Positions 7,737-16,040 of a DNA stretch of 64,000 bases are shown here, in pieces. The position numbers and the translations under genes are program-made. Under the pieces are notes generated by a model, which searched no databases, was not told the origin of the DNA, and saw nothing but the letters and a program-made list of their open reading frames with translations. This DNA comes from JAFGUB01 sp050305515 (GTDB lineage: Bacteria; Campylobacterota; Campylobacteria; Campylobacterales; Sulfurimonadaceae), in NCBI GenBank assembly GCA_050305515.1, contig JBNLFL010000008.1, positions 1-64,000 of the forward strand. The letters run 5' to 3'. The stretch's first letter is position 1; each line of letters opens with the position of its first letter.

Positions 7737-10069
7737 CGCAATACCGCCCCGACCTCTGTTTGCAAAGCGCCCAGAATTGATTCCATTGCAGAGGTGATAT
7801 CTTCTTCTTCGAGCGTTTTTTCAAGCGATTGCAACACAAATCGCAGTGTCAGGGAACTGTTCTCCCCCAAAGAGGCATCTTTATAGCGATCCACCGGATA
7901 AAAACGGATGACCTCAGCACTCCTGGCTGTTTCGATCGCCGCGGCGATGGTGCCATAGGCGACACTGTCACGCACGACAATGCTCAGGTCACGAAACGAT
8001 GCCTGATATTTTGAATACGGACGTGCCGTTTGAAGTGCGTAAGAGAGTTTTGAAAAATCAAGCTCACACGCAAACGTTTCGCCAAGATCGTAATCTTCCT
8101 GAACATTGGGATGAAGCTTGAAGAGCGTCCCGAGCACTTCGCCGTTTTGAATCACGTCGGCACTTTGAAACGGATGCATCAGCGGCAGAATGTTGTCGGC
8201 CGTTTTCAGATCAAAATCACCGATAACCGTCGAAACACTCCGGGCAAAGCTCTGAAAATCAACCGCTTTGGGACGTCCCGCATTGGCAAGAGACTCCCGT
8301 TCGCGATCACCGGAGCAGACCATCGCCATGCGCTGCGATTCAACGCGCTGCGGATCAAAAACCGAACCGATTTCAAAAAGCGAAATCTGTCTCTGGCCCG
8401 ATTTTGCATTCATGCTCGCGGCCTCAAGCAGTGAAAGCATCAACGTCGGACGCAGGGTATCGAGTGTTGCCGTAATGGGATTGAGCAATGCCTTTTCATC
8501 AGCCGTACATGTAAACCCGAACGCCTCAAATTTCTGTTTTTCGCCAAAAACGAAATGAACACTCTCGTAAAAGCCCGCATAAGCCGCTTTGTAGCGATAA
8601 GTGCGACGTTTTTGGTACTCATGATAGTCGTCATTGAAACGAAAATTCTCTTTTAAAACAAAAGGTTTGGAAGGAATATTGTCAATGCCTACCAGACGTA
8701 CGATCTCCTCAACAATATCCTGCCGGTTTACAATGTCATGGCGAAAACGCGGTACCTCGACAGAGAACTGTTCGCCCTGGGATTTCTCAATTTCAAAGCC
8801 CAGTTTTTTAAGAATCTGGTTGATGGTGCTTTTCTCGATTTTTGCACCGATAAACGCATTGATACTCTCTGCGCTGACCGTTACATGTAAGGGCTGGATA
8901 TTTTGCGTCACGTCGATACTGCCGCCATATATTTTTGCTTCACCGCTTTGATGCACCAGATCAAACAGATAACTCAGTCCCAGATCGAGCTGCGGTTCGC
9001 TGCCGCGGGAAGTACGATAGTAAAGCGGACCGCTTTTGCGTTTGCTCTGAGCCATTTTTCTGGAGATAATCTCCGGATCGATATAACTGGCTTCCACAAG
9101 AATTTCAGCAGATTCGCTGCATACCTTGACATCTTCTTCCTGATATATACCGATGGTGGACGCGATACGCTCTTTTGAGCCGACAATGGCAAAATCGTTT
9201 GCATCATGGCCCACCTCGATCTGGATTTTTTTATCATCCGTCAAGGTAAAATGCTCTCTGCCGTACGCGCGAAGAATGACACCCGTAGCATGAATGGCAT
9301 ACTGAATCAGACCGTCCAGAGGACATCCGTACGGCTCTTCAATCTGTGCCAGACGCAGCGCCACCAGCGCCGGAAGTTTCAACGCGCTGATGTCTGCCGC
9401 GCGGAAAGAGAGATCCGCTTCAATGCTTTCGCTCTGCTGCAGATGAGCAATGCGACCGATTCCAACGCGTCCCTCTTTCTCGGTATCGATGCTGATTTCA
9501 CGCAGATTCCGGTTAAATGCCGCACTCAGATCACGGGCTATCCCGTGAATGCTCAGACAGTCACCGCGGTTAGCCGTCAACTCGATTTCAATGCGATCAT
9601 CATTAAAAAGTGGATGCTCACGCAATTCACTGCCAAGAACAAGATCACCGAAACTCTCATCAAGAATCATGATGCCCTCTTCCAGTTTGGGCAGACCGAT
9701 CTCCGTAGATGAGCAGATCATCCCTTCGCTGTCAACGCCGCGCAGCTGTACCGGCTTGATAACCAAACCTCCAGGCATGTGGGCTCCGATCGTCGCTACG
9801 GGTACCTTGATGCCGGCGCGCACATTGGCGGCACCGCAGACAATCTGGCGCGTGCTGCTGCCGATATCGACTTTACAGACACTCAGTTTGGTGGCGTCGG
9901 GATGCGGTACGCATTCAAGCACCTCGCCAATGACAATCCTTTCAGGAATTTCGTAATGCGTGATGCTGTCAACTTCAAGCCCGATGGCGTTAAAGGTTTT
10001 GCACAACTGCTCTGTTGAAATATCGCTGATCTCGATAAATTCGTTCAGCCAGCTTTTTGTTACAATCAT
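7733..10069 (-). CDS. pheT: Phenylalanyl-tRNA synthetase beta subunit
   Basis: This is the beta chain of the alpha2-beta2 enzyme that charges tRNA-Phe. The 778 residues contain an N-terminal tRNA-binding OB domain (about 40-150, with the VCGAANVRAG motif), B3/B4 editing and tRNA domains, B5 (HDIVNRQDIVEEI) and a C-terminal ferredoxin-like anticodon-binding domain (KYQASFRDLSIVV). The start overlaps pheS by four bases and the end overlaps aroA by four, giving tight coupling with the alpha subunit. Two palindrome copies occur in it, at 8505-8514 (Thr-Cys frame) and 8881-8890 (Leu-His-Val frame). Confidence 0.96.
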   Translation of the reverse strand: MIVTKSWLNEFIEISDISTEQLCKTFNAIGLEVDSITHYEIPERIVIGEVLECVPHPDATKLSVCKVDIGSSTRQIVCGAANVRAGIKVPVATIGAHMPGGLVIKPVQLRGVDSEGMICSSTEIGLPKLEEGIMILDESFGDLVLGSELREHPLFNDDRIEIELTANRGDCLSIHGIARDLSAAFNRNLREISIDTEKEGRVGIGRIAHLQQSESIEADLSFRAADISALKLPALVALRLAQIEEPYGCPLDGLIQYAIHATGVILRAYGREHFTLTDDKKIQIEVGHDANDFAIVGSKERIASTIGIYQEEDVKVCSESAEILVEASYIDPEIISRKMAQSKRKSGPLYYRTSRGSEPQLDLGLSYLFDLVHQSGEAKIYGGSIDVTQNIQPLHVTVSAESINAFIGAKIEKSTINQILKKLGFEIEKSQGEQFSVEVPRFRHDIVNRQDIVEEIVRLVGIDNIPSKPFVLKENFRFNDDYHEYQKRRTYRYKAAYAGFYESVHFVFGEKQKFEAFGFTCTADEKALLNPITATLDTLRPTLMLSLLEAASMNAKSGQRQISLFEIGSVFDPQRVESQRMAMVCSGDRERESLANAGRPKAVDFQSFARSVSTVIGDFDLKTADNILPLMHPFQSADVIQNGEVLGTLFKLHPNVQEDYDLGETFACELDFSKLSYALQTARPYSKYQASFRDLSIVVRDSVAYGTIAAAIETARSAEVIRFYPVDRYKDASLGENSSLTLRFVLQSLEKTLEEEDITSAMESILGALQTEVGAVLR
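8505..8514. repeat. Palindrome copy 3 (GTACATGTAA)
   Basis: Inside pheT, Thr-Cys frame. Confidence 0.85.
8881..8890. repeat. Palindrome copy 4 (perfect)
   Basis: Inside pheT, Leu-His-Val frame. Confidence 0.9.
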
Positions 10070-11058
10070 TTCATCTGCTCCAACAGTCTCATATCTCCCT
10101 CAAAAAGCGATCGCAGATCACCGATACGGTGAATCAGCATCGTAAAGCGCTCCACTCCGAGCCCGAATGCATAACCGCTCACATCTTTGTAACCCACCGC
10201 TTCAAATACGTTGGGATCAACGATGCCGCAGCCAAGCACTTCGAGCCATCCGGTTTTGGAACAGACACGGCATCCGTCACCGCCGCAGAAAATACAGCTG
10301 ATATCGACCTCTGCCGAAGGTTCCGTGAAAGGAAAGAAGCTGGGTCTGAAACGCACTGCGACATCGCCGAACATGTATTTGAGAAAATCTTCAAGAATGT
10401 ATTTGAGATTGGCAAAAGAGACGGCGCCTTCCTTGTCCACAAGCAGACCTTCCACCTGATGAAACATCGGTGTATGCGTCAGGTCATAGTCACGTCGGAA
10501 AACACTGCCCGGCGCAATCATCCGAATGGGCGGCTGCGTATGCAGCATGGTACGGATCTGAACCGGTGACGTGTGCGTCCGTAACAGCATCTCGTCTTTG
10601 AAATAGAAGGTATCCTGCATATCGCGGGCCGGGTGGTGTTTGGGAAGATTCAGCGCTTCAAAGTTGTGAAAATCATCTTCCACCATCGGGCCGGTCTGAA
10701 CCGAGAAGTTCATGGAGACAAAGTAATCGACAATGCGGTCCATCGTCTCCATTACGGGGTGCAGCGCACCGCGCTCTGATCGCTGGGAATAAAGCGAAAC
10801 GTCAATCGCTTCCGCTTTCATTGCCGCTTCAAGTTCCTGCAGCTGCAGCAGCGTTTTACGCTCGCCAAGCAGCGTCGTCAACTGCGACTTGTGCAGGTTC
10901 AGTTCTTTGGCAATAAGCCCTTTTTGATCATCCGGGGCACTCTTCATTTGGGCAAACGCTGCGGCCAACTCCCCTTTTTTTCCAAAGACGGCAATGCGGA
11001 TCTCTTCGAGACGTTCGACGCTCTGTGCCGTTTCAATCGCTTCATACCACGCTTTCAA
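10066..11058 (-). CDS. pheS: Phenylalanyl-tRNA synthetase alpha subunit
   Basis: PheS carries the class II catalytic core that activates phenylalanine. An N-terminal coiled coil (about residues 1-85) precedes the core with motif 2 (GSVFRRDYD), the THTP region and motif 3 (AFGLGVERF). A TTG start at 11058 is chosen. It has GGAGAAG five bases upstream, gives the usual length of 330 residues, and lies about 25 bases downstream of a TACAAT -10 box. The ATG at 11106 would add 16 residues, lacks a good ribosome site and would place that promoter inside the gene. pheT follows with a four-base overlap. This appears to be the first gene of the seven-gene series ending in serA. Confidence 0.94.
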   Translation of the reverse strand: MKAWYEAIETAQSVERLEEIRIAVFGKKGELAAAFAQMKSAPDDQKGLIAKELNLHKSQLTTLLGERKTLLQLQELEAAMKAEAIDVSLYSQRSERGALHPVMETMDRIVDYFVSMNFSVQTGPMVEDDFHNFEALNLPKHHPARDMQDTFYFKDEMLLRTHTSPVQIRTMLHTQPPIRMIAPGSVFRRDYDLTHTPMFHQVEGLLVDKEGAVSFANLKYILEDFLKYMFGDVAVRFRPSFFPFTEPSAEVDISCIFCGGDGCRVCSKTGWLEVLGCGIVDPNVFEAVGYKDVSGYAFGLGVERFTMLIHRIGDLRSLFEGDMRLLEQMK

Positions 11059-11088
11059 TGGGGCTTCTCCAGTAGCTAAATTGCGCGC

Positions 11089-11094
11089 ATTGTA
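11089..11094 (-). promoter_or_regulatory. Putative pheS operon -10 element
   Basis: TACAAT on the minus strand, 31 bases before the TTG start of pheS. It would drive pheS-pheT-aroA-ispH and further genes. It supports the downstream start codon. A second AT-rich box (TTTATAAA) lies a little upstream. Confidence 0.45.
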
Positions 11095-11144
11095 TTCAAT
11101 TCTCATTTATAAACAGCTTCAGCATCTTTTTAAGAGAGAACTCT

Positions 11145-11154
11145 TTACATGTAA
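11145..11154. repeat. Palindrome copy 5 (perfect, intergenic)
   Basis: Between pheS and the HIT gene, two bases before a TACAAT box. Confidence 0.9.
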
Positions 11155-11156
11155 GC

Positions 11157-11162
11157 TACAAT
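11157..11162 (+). promoter_or_regulatory. Putative -10 element of the HIT gene, next to a TTACATGTAA palindrome
   Basis: TACAAT lies 31 bases before the HIT start codon, divergent from pheS. A perfect TTACATGTAA (11145-11154) ends two bases before it, so the palindrome fills most of the promoter spacer, where a bound protein could repress transcription. Confidence 0.45.
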
Positions 11163-11192
11163 GACAAAAACCCTAAGATACGAGGTCTGCCT

Positions 11193-11549
11193 ATGTGTAT
11201 TTTCTGCAAAATTGTTAATAACGAGATTCCTTCCAACATCATTCTTGAAGATGAAGATTTCTGCGCGTTTCACGACATCAATCCCAAAGCTCCTGTCCAT
11301 ATTCTGGTCATTCCAAAAATCCATGTCGACAGTTTTAATGAGCTTTCGGCCGATATGATGGCCAAGATGACGCCGTTCATCCAAAAAGTGGCTAAACATG
11401 TCAATATTGACGAAAGCGGCTATCGGGTCATCACCAACATCGGTTCTGACGGCGGACAGGAAGTCAAACACCTGCACTTTCACGTTCTCGGCGGTGCCAA
11501 GCTGGCATGGGGTCACTTTGCCGATGCGGATCCGAAAGATTTTCTCTAA
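11193..11549 (+). CDS. HIT family (HinT-like) nucleotide hydrolase
   Basis: The 118-residue protein is a histidine-triad purine nucleoside phosphoramidase of the HinT type. The catalytic histidine triad is seen as HLHFHV near residues 98-103, and the N-terminal CIFCKI motif with two cysteines is typical of a zinc site in many HIT proteins. The start has GAGG seven bases upstream. It is divergent from pheS, the same arrangement as known from Campylobacter. It is followed four bases later by the lytic transglycosylase gene. The exact physiological substrate of HinT proteins is unsettled. Confidence 0.92.
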   Translation: MCIFCKIVNNEIPSNIILEDEDFCAFHDINPKAPVHILVIPKIHVDSFNELSADMMAKMTPFIQKVAKHVNIDESGYRVITNIGSDGGQEVKHLHFHVLGGAKLAWGHFADADPKDFL

Positions 11550-11552
11550 AAC

Positions 11553-12737
11553 ATGCGATTTCTTCTTCCGCTGCTTTTTTTCTCGCTTCTAAACGCCGAA
11601 GAGGATTTTGAACGCTTCAAGAAAGAACAGCTGCTTCAGCAGCAGCGTGAGAGTGATGCTTTCACACAATACGAGAAGGAACAAAACGACGCCTTCACAC
11701 AGTATCAGGAAGCACTTCAAAAAGCGTATGAGAGTTATCGCGGTGAACTGTCACACTATTGGGATGATCCCGAGCTCTCCAGTGCCAAAGTCTGGGTTAG
11801 TTATACCCCGGATATGCTAAGCCGTTCACGCATTGATTTCGAAAACAACACCATGGTGATCGAAACGGTGGCAGAGCGTGACGATGTTGCCCGACTCAAG
11901 ATCGAAGCCCTCTACAAAGAACGTCTCACTGCAACGACTCAAAGCGCTTTTATCAAAGATCCCCTGCAACAGCGCCTCTCCAAAGTGACTCGGCCAAAAT
12001 CAGTCGTTACCGCGCCAGTCGATTCCAAACCGATTTTGAGCACGACCGTATTCGATAAACAACCGACTCCGGCTGAGATCGATCAGTATGTAGCACAACA
12101 TGTCACACCGAATGTACTTGAGAAAAAGCCTGATCCCAAGAATCCCAAGCAGCTCATTTATGCTTTACATGTAACGCTTCCGAGTGACATCATGCTCAAG
12201 CGTTCACGTCTGTATGAATCCGAAATCCGTACCAACGCTTCGAAGTTTCATATACCCGTTCCCCTGATTTTTGCCGTTATCCATACCGAAAGCTCTTACA
12301 ATCCTTTCGCCACATCCCATATTCCGGCATACGGTCTGATGCAGATTGTGCCAAAATCGGCGGGAATCGATACTTATGCATTTTTACACGGCCAGAAGCG
12401 CCAGCCTTCGGCTGAATACCTCTACAATGCAGGGAATAATATTGAAATGGGGAGTGCCTATCTGCACATACTCTATTTCCGTTACCTCAAAGAGGTGACC
12501 AGTCCGCTCTCACGACTCTACTGTGCCATTGCGGCCTACAACACCGGAGCCGGAAACGTTGCCTGGGCCTTTACAAAAACCCATAACGTCTCTCAGGCAG
12601 CCTCACTTATCAATGCAATGCAGCCGGAAGATGTCTATCGGCATCTTCAGCAAAACCTGCGCTATGACGAACCCAAAGTGTATCTGGAACGGGTTCGCAA
12701 CCGCATGGCGGCATATCACCGCATCTACAAAAGTTAA
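11553..12737 (+). CDS. Membrane-bound lytic murein transglycosylase (MltC-like)
   Basis: This exported enzyme should cleave peptidoglycan glycan strands with formation of 1,6-anhydro-muropeptides. A signal peptide lies at residues 1-15 (FLLPLLFFSLLNA). A Gln/Glu-rich helical stretch and an MltC-type N-terminal domain (about 20-200) follow, then the SLT catalytic domain (about 225-390). The catalytic glutamate is in HTESSYNPFA, followed by YGLMQI and AAYNTGAGNV motifs. The cleavage site lacks a lipobox cysteine in this reading, so it may be soluble in the periplasm rather than a lipoprotein. It probably shares a transcript with the HIT gene. It ends four bases from the convergent OsmC gene. 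The palindrome at 12165-12174 encodes Leu-His-Val. Confidence 0.88.
   Translation: MRFLLPLLFFSLLNAEEDFERFKKEQLLQQQRESDAFTQYEKEQNDAFTQYQEALQKAYESYRGELSHYWDDPELSSAKVWVSYTPDMLSRSRIDFENNTMVIETVAERDDVARLKIEALYKERLTATTQSAFIKDPLQQRLSKVTRPKSVVTAPVDSKPILSTTVFDKQPTPAEIDQYVAQHVTPNVLEKKPDPKNPKQLIYALHVTLPSDIMLKRSRLYESEIRTNASKFHIPVPLIFAVIHTESSYNPFATSHIPAYGLMQIVPKSAGIDTYAFLHGQKRQPSAEYLYNAGNNIEMGSAYLHILYFRYLKEVTSPLSRLYCAIAAYNTGAGNVAWAFTKTHNVSQAASLINAMQPEDVYRHLQQNLRYDEPKVYLERVRNRMAAYHRIYKS
12165..12174. repeat. Palindrome copy 6 (perfect)
   Basis: Inside the lytic transglycosylase gene, Leu-His-Val frame. Confidence 0.9.
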
Positions 12738-12741
12738 AAAT

Positions 12742-13206
12742 TCAGGAAGGGCAACTTTCAATCGCTCCAAAGTCGACACTACCGCCGCCTCCGCTGATCA
12801 TCTTTTCGTTTTCACGAATTTTCTGACCGTTGTATGTAATGGAGTAGCTGATTTTAACGCTATCACGAACCGTGTTAATGGTTGAGCAGTACGTTTCGAC
12901 ACTCGCCATTACCCAACGTGCCGCTGTCGTATCGTCAACATCACTCTCAAAAACATACTCCAGGTGAAGGGTATTGAACTTTCTCGGAAAATCTTCATTA
13001 CGCACCACATCGCCAGTAACGGAGAGGTTCGTTACTTTTTTCCCCTGATTGTTTGGTATGGCAATCATGTCCGAAGCACTGCATGCTATCAGGCCGCTTA
13101 GAAAATATTCAATCGGTGAAATAACCGGGCAGTCTATGACAAAACTTCCGTTAGCCGTTTTCGCTTCAAAGCGCATGCCATCAAGATGAGAAATCGTGAC
13201 TGTCAT
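12742..13206 (-). CDS. OsmC/Ohr family protein
   Basis: The 154-residue protein matches the OsmC-like fold, whose members reduce organic hydroperoxides with two cysteines. One candidate peroxidatic cysteine is in GLIACSASDM (about residue 42), the usual place at the start of the long helix. A second is in ETYCSTINTV (about residue 107). The family also includes members of unknown function, so peroxidase activity is inferred. The start overlaps the argH stop by four bases, so it is expressed with argH. A Gly-rich tail (SGGGGS) precedes the C-terminus. Confidence 0.82.
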   Translation of the reverse strand: MTVTISHLDGMRFEAKTANGSFVIDCPVISPIEYFLSGLIACSASDMIAIPNNQGKKVTNLSVTGDVVRNEDFPRKFNTLHLEYVFESDVDDTTAARWVMASVETYCSTINTVRDSVKISYSITYNGQKIRENEKMISGGGGSVDFGAIESCPS

Positions 13207-14591
13207 TGTTCACTCTCCTTGAGATAGTTTTCAAAATAGATGATCTGCTCCATCGTTCGCAGCGTCGCCGTACCGCCCTGTGATGTTCGCGCGTTCATCG
13301 AATGCTCGATAGAGAGGTAGGTTTTGACGTTCTCTTTGATACGGCTGTCAATCGCATGCAGCTCTTCAAAAGAGATATCACTCAGGTCAATACCGAGTGT
13401 TTCGGCACGTGCTACGGCTTTACCGGTTATGAAGTGTGCTTCACGAAACGGTACGCCGCAATGCTCGACCAGATAATCCGCAAGATCGGTCGCGCTCAGG
13501 TGCCCTACTTTGCAGGCGGCAAACATATTTTGAGGTTTAATGGTCATCGTATCGAGGGCAGCTTTTAGAATTTCAAGAGACATTTCCGCCGTTTCAACAC
13601 TGTCAAACACACCCTCTTTATCTTCCTGAGTATCTTTGTTGTATGCCAGCGGCAAACCTTTCATGACCGTCAGCAAGCCCATCAGATTCCCATATACGCG
13701 GCCGCTTTTCCCGCGAAGCAGTTCCGGCACGTCCGGGTTTTTTTTCTGAGGCATGATCGACGAGCCTGTCGAATACTCATCGCTGAGTTCGACAAATGCA
13801 AACTCATAACTCGACCACATCACGAGCTCTTCCGCCAGACGCGATACATGCATCATCATGGTCGCAATATTAAAGAGAATCTCCAGTGCAAAATCGCGGT
13901 CACTAACCGTATCGAGGCAGTTGATACTGACACTCTCAAATCCCAGCGCTTTCGCAGTCATTTCGCGATTGACGTTGTGAGGCGTTCCTGCAAGTGCGGC
14001 ACATCCCAGAGGCGAAACGCTGTTGCGCTCTCTGGAACTCTCAAAACGCTCGATATCCCGCTTGAACATTGAGGCGTACGCCATAAGATGAAATGCAAGG
14101 TTAATCGGCTGGGCATGTTGCAGGTGGGTCATTCCCGGCAACAGGGTATGTGTGTGCTCTTTTGCAATGTTCAGCAGTGTCTGCATAAGTGCGCGAAGCT
14201 GCCCGATCAGCTCGCCATTTTTTCGAAGTACGTAACGGCGAAAATCAACAGCGACCTGATCGTTGCGACTGCGTGCGGTATGCAATTTTTTTCCGGCTTC
14301 GCCCACCAGTTCGGTCAAACGCTTCTCGATCGCCATGTGCACGTCTTCATCGCTGATCTTCCATTCAAATGCACCGGTTTCGATCTCAGAGAGGACCTGT
14401 GCCATGCCGCTTTGAATGCTTGAAAGATCCTCAGCGCTTAAAATACCCTGATGTGCAAGCATGGCCGCATGCGCGAGTGAGCCTTCGATATCTTCACGAT
14501 AGAGTTTTCGATCAAACATAATGGATGCGTTAAAAGCATCCAGAAGCGAGGATGCCTGCGTTGAAAAACGCCCTGCCCACATCTTTTCCAT
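13203..14591 (-). CDS. argH: Argininosuccinate lyase
   Basis: ArgH splits argininosuccinate into arginine and fumarate in the last step of arginine synthesis. The 462-residue protein carries the superfamily signature GSSIMPQKKNPD with its catalytic serine, the HTARSRNDQVA motif and THLQHAQP. These are the three conserved regions of the fumarase/aspartase superfamily. It has its own probable promoter at 14620-14625 and a CGGAG ribosome site. The OsmC gene is coupled downstream. Confidence 0.96.
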   Translation of the reverse strand: MEKMWAGRFSTQASSLLDAFNASIMFDRKLYREDIEGSLAHAAMLAHQGILSAEDLSSIQSGMAQVLSEIETGAFEWKISDEDVHMAIEKRLTELVGEAGKKLHTARSRNDQVAVDFRRYVLRKNGELIGQLRALMQTLLNIAKEHTHTLLPGMTHLQHAQPINLAFHLMAYASMFKRDIERFESSRERNSVSPLGCAALAGTPHNVNREMTAKALGFESVSINCLDTVSDRDFALEILFNIATMMMHVSRLAEELVMWSSYEFAFVELSDEYSTGSSIMPQKKNPDVPELLRGKSGRVYGNLMGLLTVMKGLPLAYNKDTQEDKEGVFDSVETAEMSLEILKAALDTMTIKPQNMFAACKVGHLSATDLADYLVEHCGVPFREAHFITGKAVARAETLGIDLSDISFEELHAIDSRIKENVKTYLSIEHSMNARTSQGGTATLRTMEQIIYFENYLKESEQ

Positions 14592-14619
14592 AAAATATCT
14601 CCGGTAAAAAAAGTGTGCT

Positions 14620-14625
14620 ATTGTA
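14620..14625 (-). promoter_or_regulatory. Putative argH -10 element
   Basis: TACAAT on the minus strand, 29 bases before the argH start, followed by a T-run leader with a CGGAGA ribosome site. It lies in the 55-base gap after the cytochrome gene. Confidence 0.5.
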
Positions 14626-14646
14626 GCAGAAGTTGATTAGGTGCGA

Positions 14647-14982
14647 TTAATCGCACGCAGGAACGTTGCCACTGTCTTTGGCATATTCCATTAAAAAGTC
14701 TCTGAGGTGTTTGGAACTTTTCTCATATTTGCTGCTTTTGAAATAGTCCCATGAGTTGCTGGCTTTTTTTCGTTCCAGATGCACTGCTGCCAATCCCTCT
14801 CCATTTTTCCCGACAAGTTTTTTCCACTCTTTTTTCTTTTTGGAGAAGGCGAGTTCCTGTCCGTTATTATGACACTCTTTACAGTTTTTGATGAACTCTT
14901 TCTGCCCTTTATAGACACGTGCTTCAGCTTGTGGAAGCGCAAGGATCAGGAGTGCACACAGGGAAAAAACCGTCTTATTCAT
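14647..14982 (-). CDS. Small monoheme c-type cytochrome (periplasmic)
   Basis: The 111-residue precursor has a signal peptide (residues 1-20, KTVFSLCALLILALPQAEA) and one heme-binding CKECH motif shortly after the cleavage site, so it should be a periplasmic electron carrier or a cytochrome-like subunit. The rest is lysine-rich. A distal methionine ligand is uncertain; LMEYAKD near the C-terminus is a candidate. The ATG at 14982 has GAGGTG eight bases upstream. An upstream ATG at 15024 would spoil the signal peptide and lies at the promoter. The gene stands alone between argH and hemC. Its redox partner is unknown. Confidence 0.78.
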   Translation of the reverse strand: MNKTVFSLCALLILALPQAEARVYKGQKEFIKNCKECHNNGQELAFSKKKKEWKKLVGKNGEGLAAVHLERKKASNSWDYFKSSKYEKSSKHLRDFLMEYAKDSGNVPACD

Positions 14983-15029
14983 AGAAAAACACCTCAATGC
15001 GGAGAAATTAGAGCCATGATACATTAGGA

Positions 15030-15035
15030 ATTATA
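15030..15035 (-). promoter_or_regulatory. Putative -10 element of the small cytochrome gene
   Basis: TATAAT on the minus strand, 47 bases before the chosen start. It supports the start at 14982 rather than 15024. Confidence 0.5.
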
Positions 15036-15083
15036 ATAGAGAGCTTAACAGGAAACCATTAAAACAGATAGCGCCCAGCAGCG

Positions 15084-16037
15084 TCACTGCAAGGCGCTCG
15101 CTTCCGCTGCCATCACCTCGGCACGGGCCAATAACTCTTTGGCACCGCGCTCAATCATTTTCTCTGCCATGGAACGGCCAAGTCCCAGATACTCGGATGA
15201 TTTTCCAAGTTTCGTATCACTGAGCAGTTCACTGCCATCAGGCATACCCAGGATGGCTTTGACAATAAGATCACCGTTTTCCATGACGGTAGCGTTGACC
15301 CCTATGGGAACCTGACAACCGCCATCAAGGGTATCGACGAATTCGCGTTCGATGGTTGTTTCAATGCGGCTCTGCTCATCATCAAGCATTTTAACGATGG
15401 CAATCACTTCCGGATCGTTGATGCACTGGATTCCAAGTGCCGCCTGCCCCATGGCAGGCAACATTTCAAAGAGTGAAATCGGATACACATACGTCACCAG
15501 ATCCAGCAGTTCCAAACGATTGATTCCGGCAGCTGCCAGGATAATGGCATCGTACTGGCCGTCTTTGAGTTTTTGAATACGCGTATTGACATTGCCGCGC
15601 AGCCATTTGATCTTCAGATCGGGGCGCAGTCGCATCAACTGCATCTGACGACGCAGTGACGACGTCCCCACAATGGCTCCCTGAGGTAGAGATTCAATAT
15701 CTTCATAGTTATCACTGAGCATAGCATCACGAACATCTTCGCGCTCGGTAATAGCAACAAGAGGTAACGCTTCCGGCAGTACGGTCGGAACATCTTTAAG
15801 CGAATGAACTGCAAGATGCGCATCTCCGCGAAGCATCGCCTCTTCGAGTTCTTTGAGAAACAGCCCTTTACCACCGATCTTGGCAAGCGGTGCGTCAAGG
15901 ATTTTGTCGCCCATCGATTTCATCGGCAGCAGCTCTACATGTAAGCCGGGATTCAGCTCTTCAAGTCGGGCCTTGATATGTTCACTCTGCCAGAGTGCCA
16001 GTTTGCTTTCGCGGGTTGCTATTACGAGTCTCTCCAT
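15084..16037 (-). CDS. hemC: Porphobilinogen deaminase (hydroxymethylbilane synthase)
   Basis: HemC joins four porphobilinogen molecules into hydroxymethylbilane during heme synthesis. The 317-residue protein has the dipyrromethane cofactor cysteine at C241 in GGCQVPIG, the conserved GTSSLRR and KDVPT motifs and the early TRESKLALWQ motif. It is the last gene of a run that also contains hemA and proS, three bases after the DsbC-like gene. Grouping of hemA and hemC fits joint control of tetrapyrrole synthesis. The palindrome at 15935-15944 encodes Leu-His-Val. Confidence 0.96.
   Translation of the reverse strand: MERLVIATRESKLALWQSEHIKARLEELNPGLHVELLPMKSMGDKILDAPLAKIGGKGLFLKELEEAMLRGDAHLAVHSLKDVPTVLPEALPLVAITEREDVRDAMLSDNYEDIESLPQGAIVGTSSLRRQMQLMRLRPDLKIKWLRGNVNTRIQKLKDGQYDAIILAAAGINRLELLDLVTYVYPISLFEMLPAMGQAALGIQCINDPEVIAIVKMLDDEQSRIETTIEREFVDTLDGGCQVPIGVNATVMENGDLIVKAILGMPDGSELLSDTKLGKSSEYLGLGRSMAEKMIERGAKELLARAEVMAAEASALQ
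15935..15944. repeat. Palindrome copy 7 (CTACATGTAA)
   Basis: Inside hemC, Leu-His-Val frame. Confidence 0.85.
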
Positions 16038-16040
16038 AAC

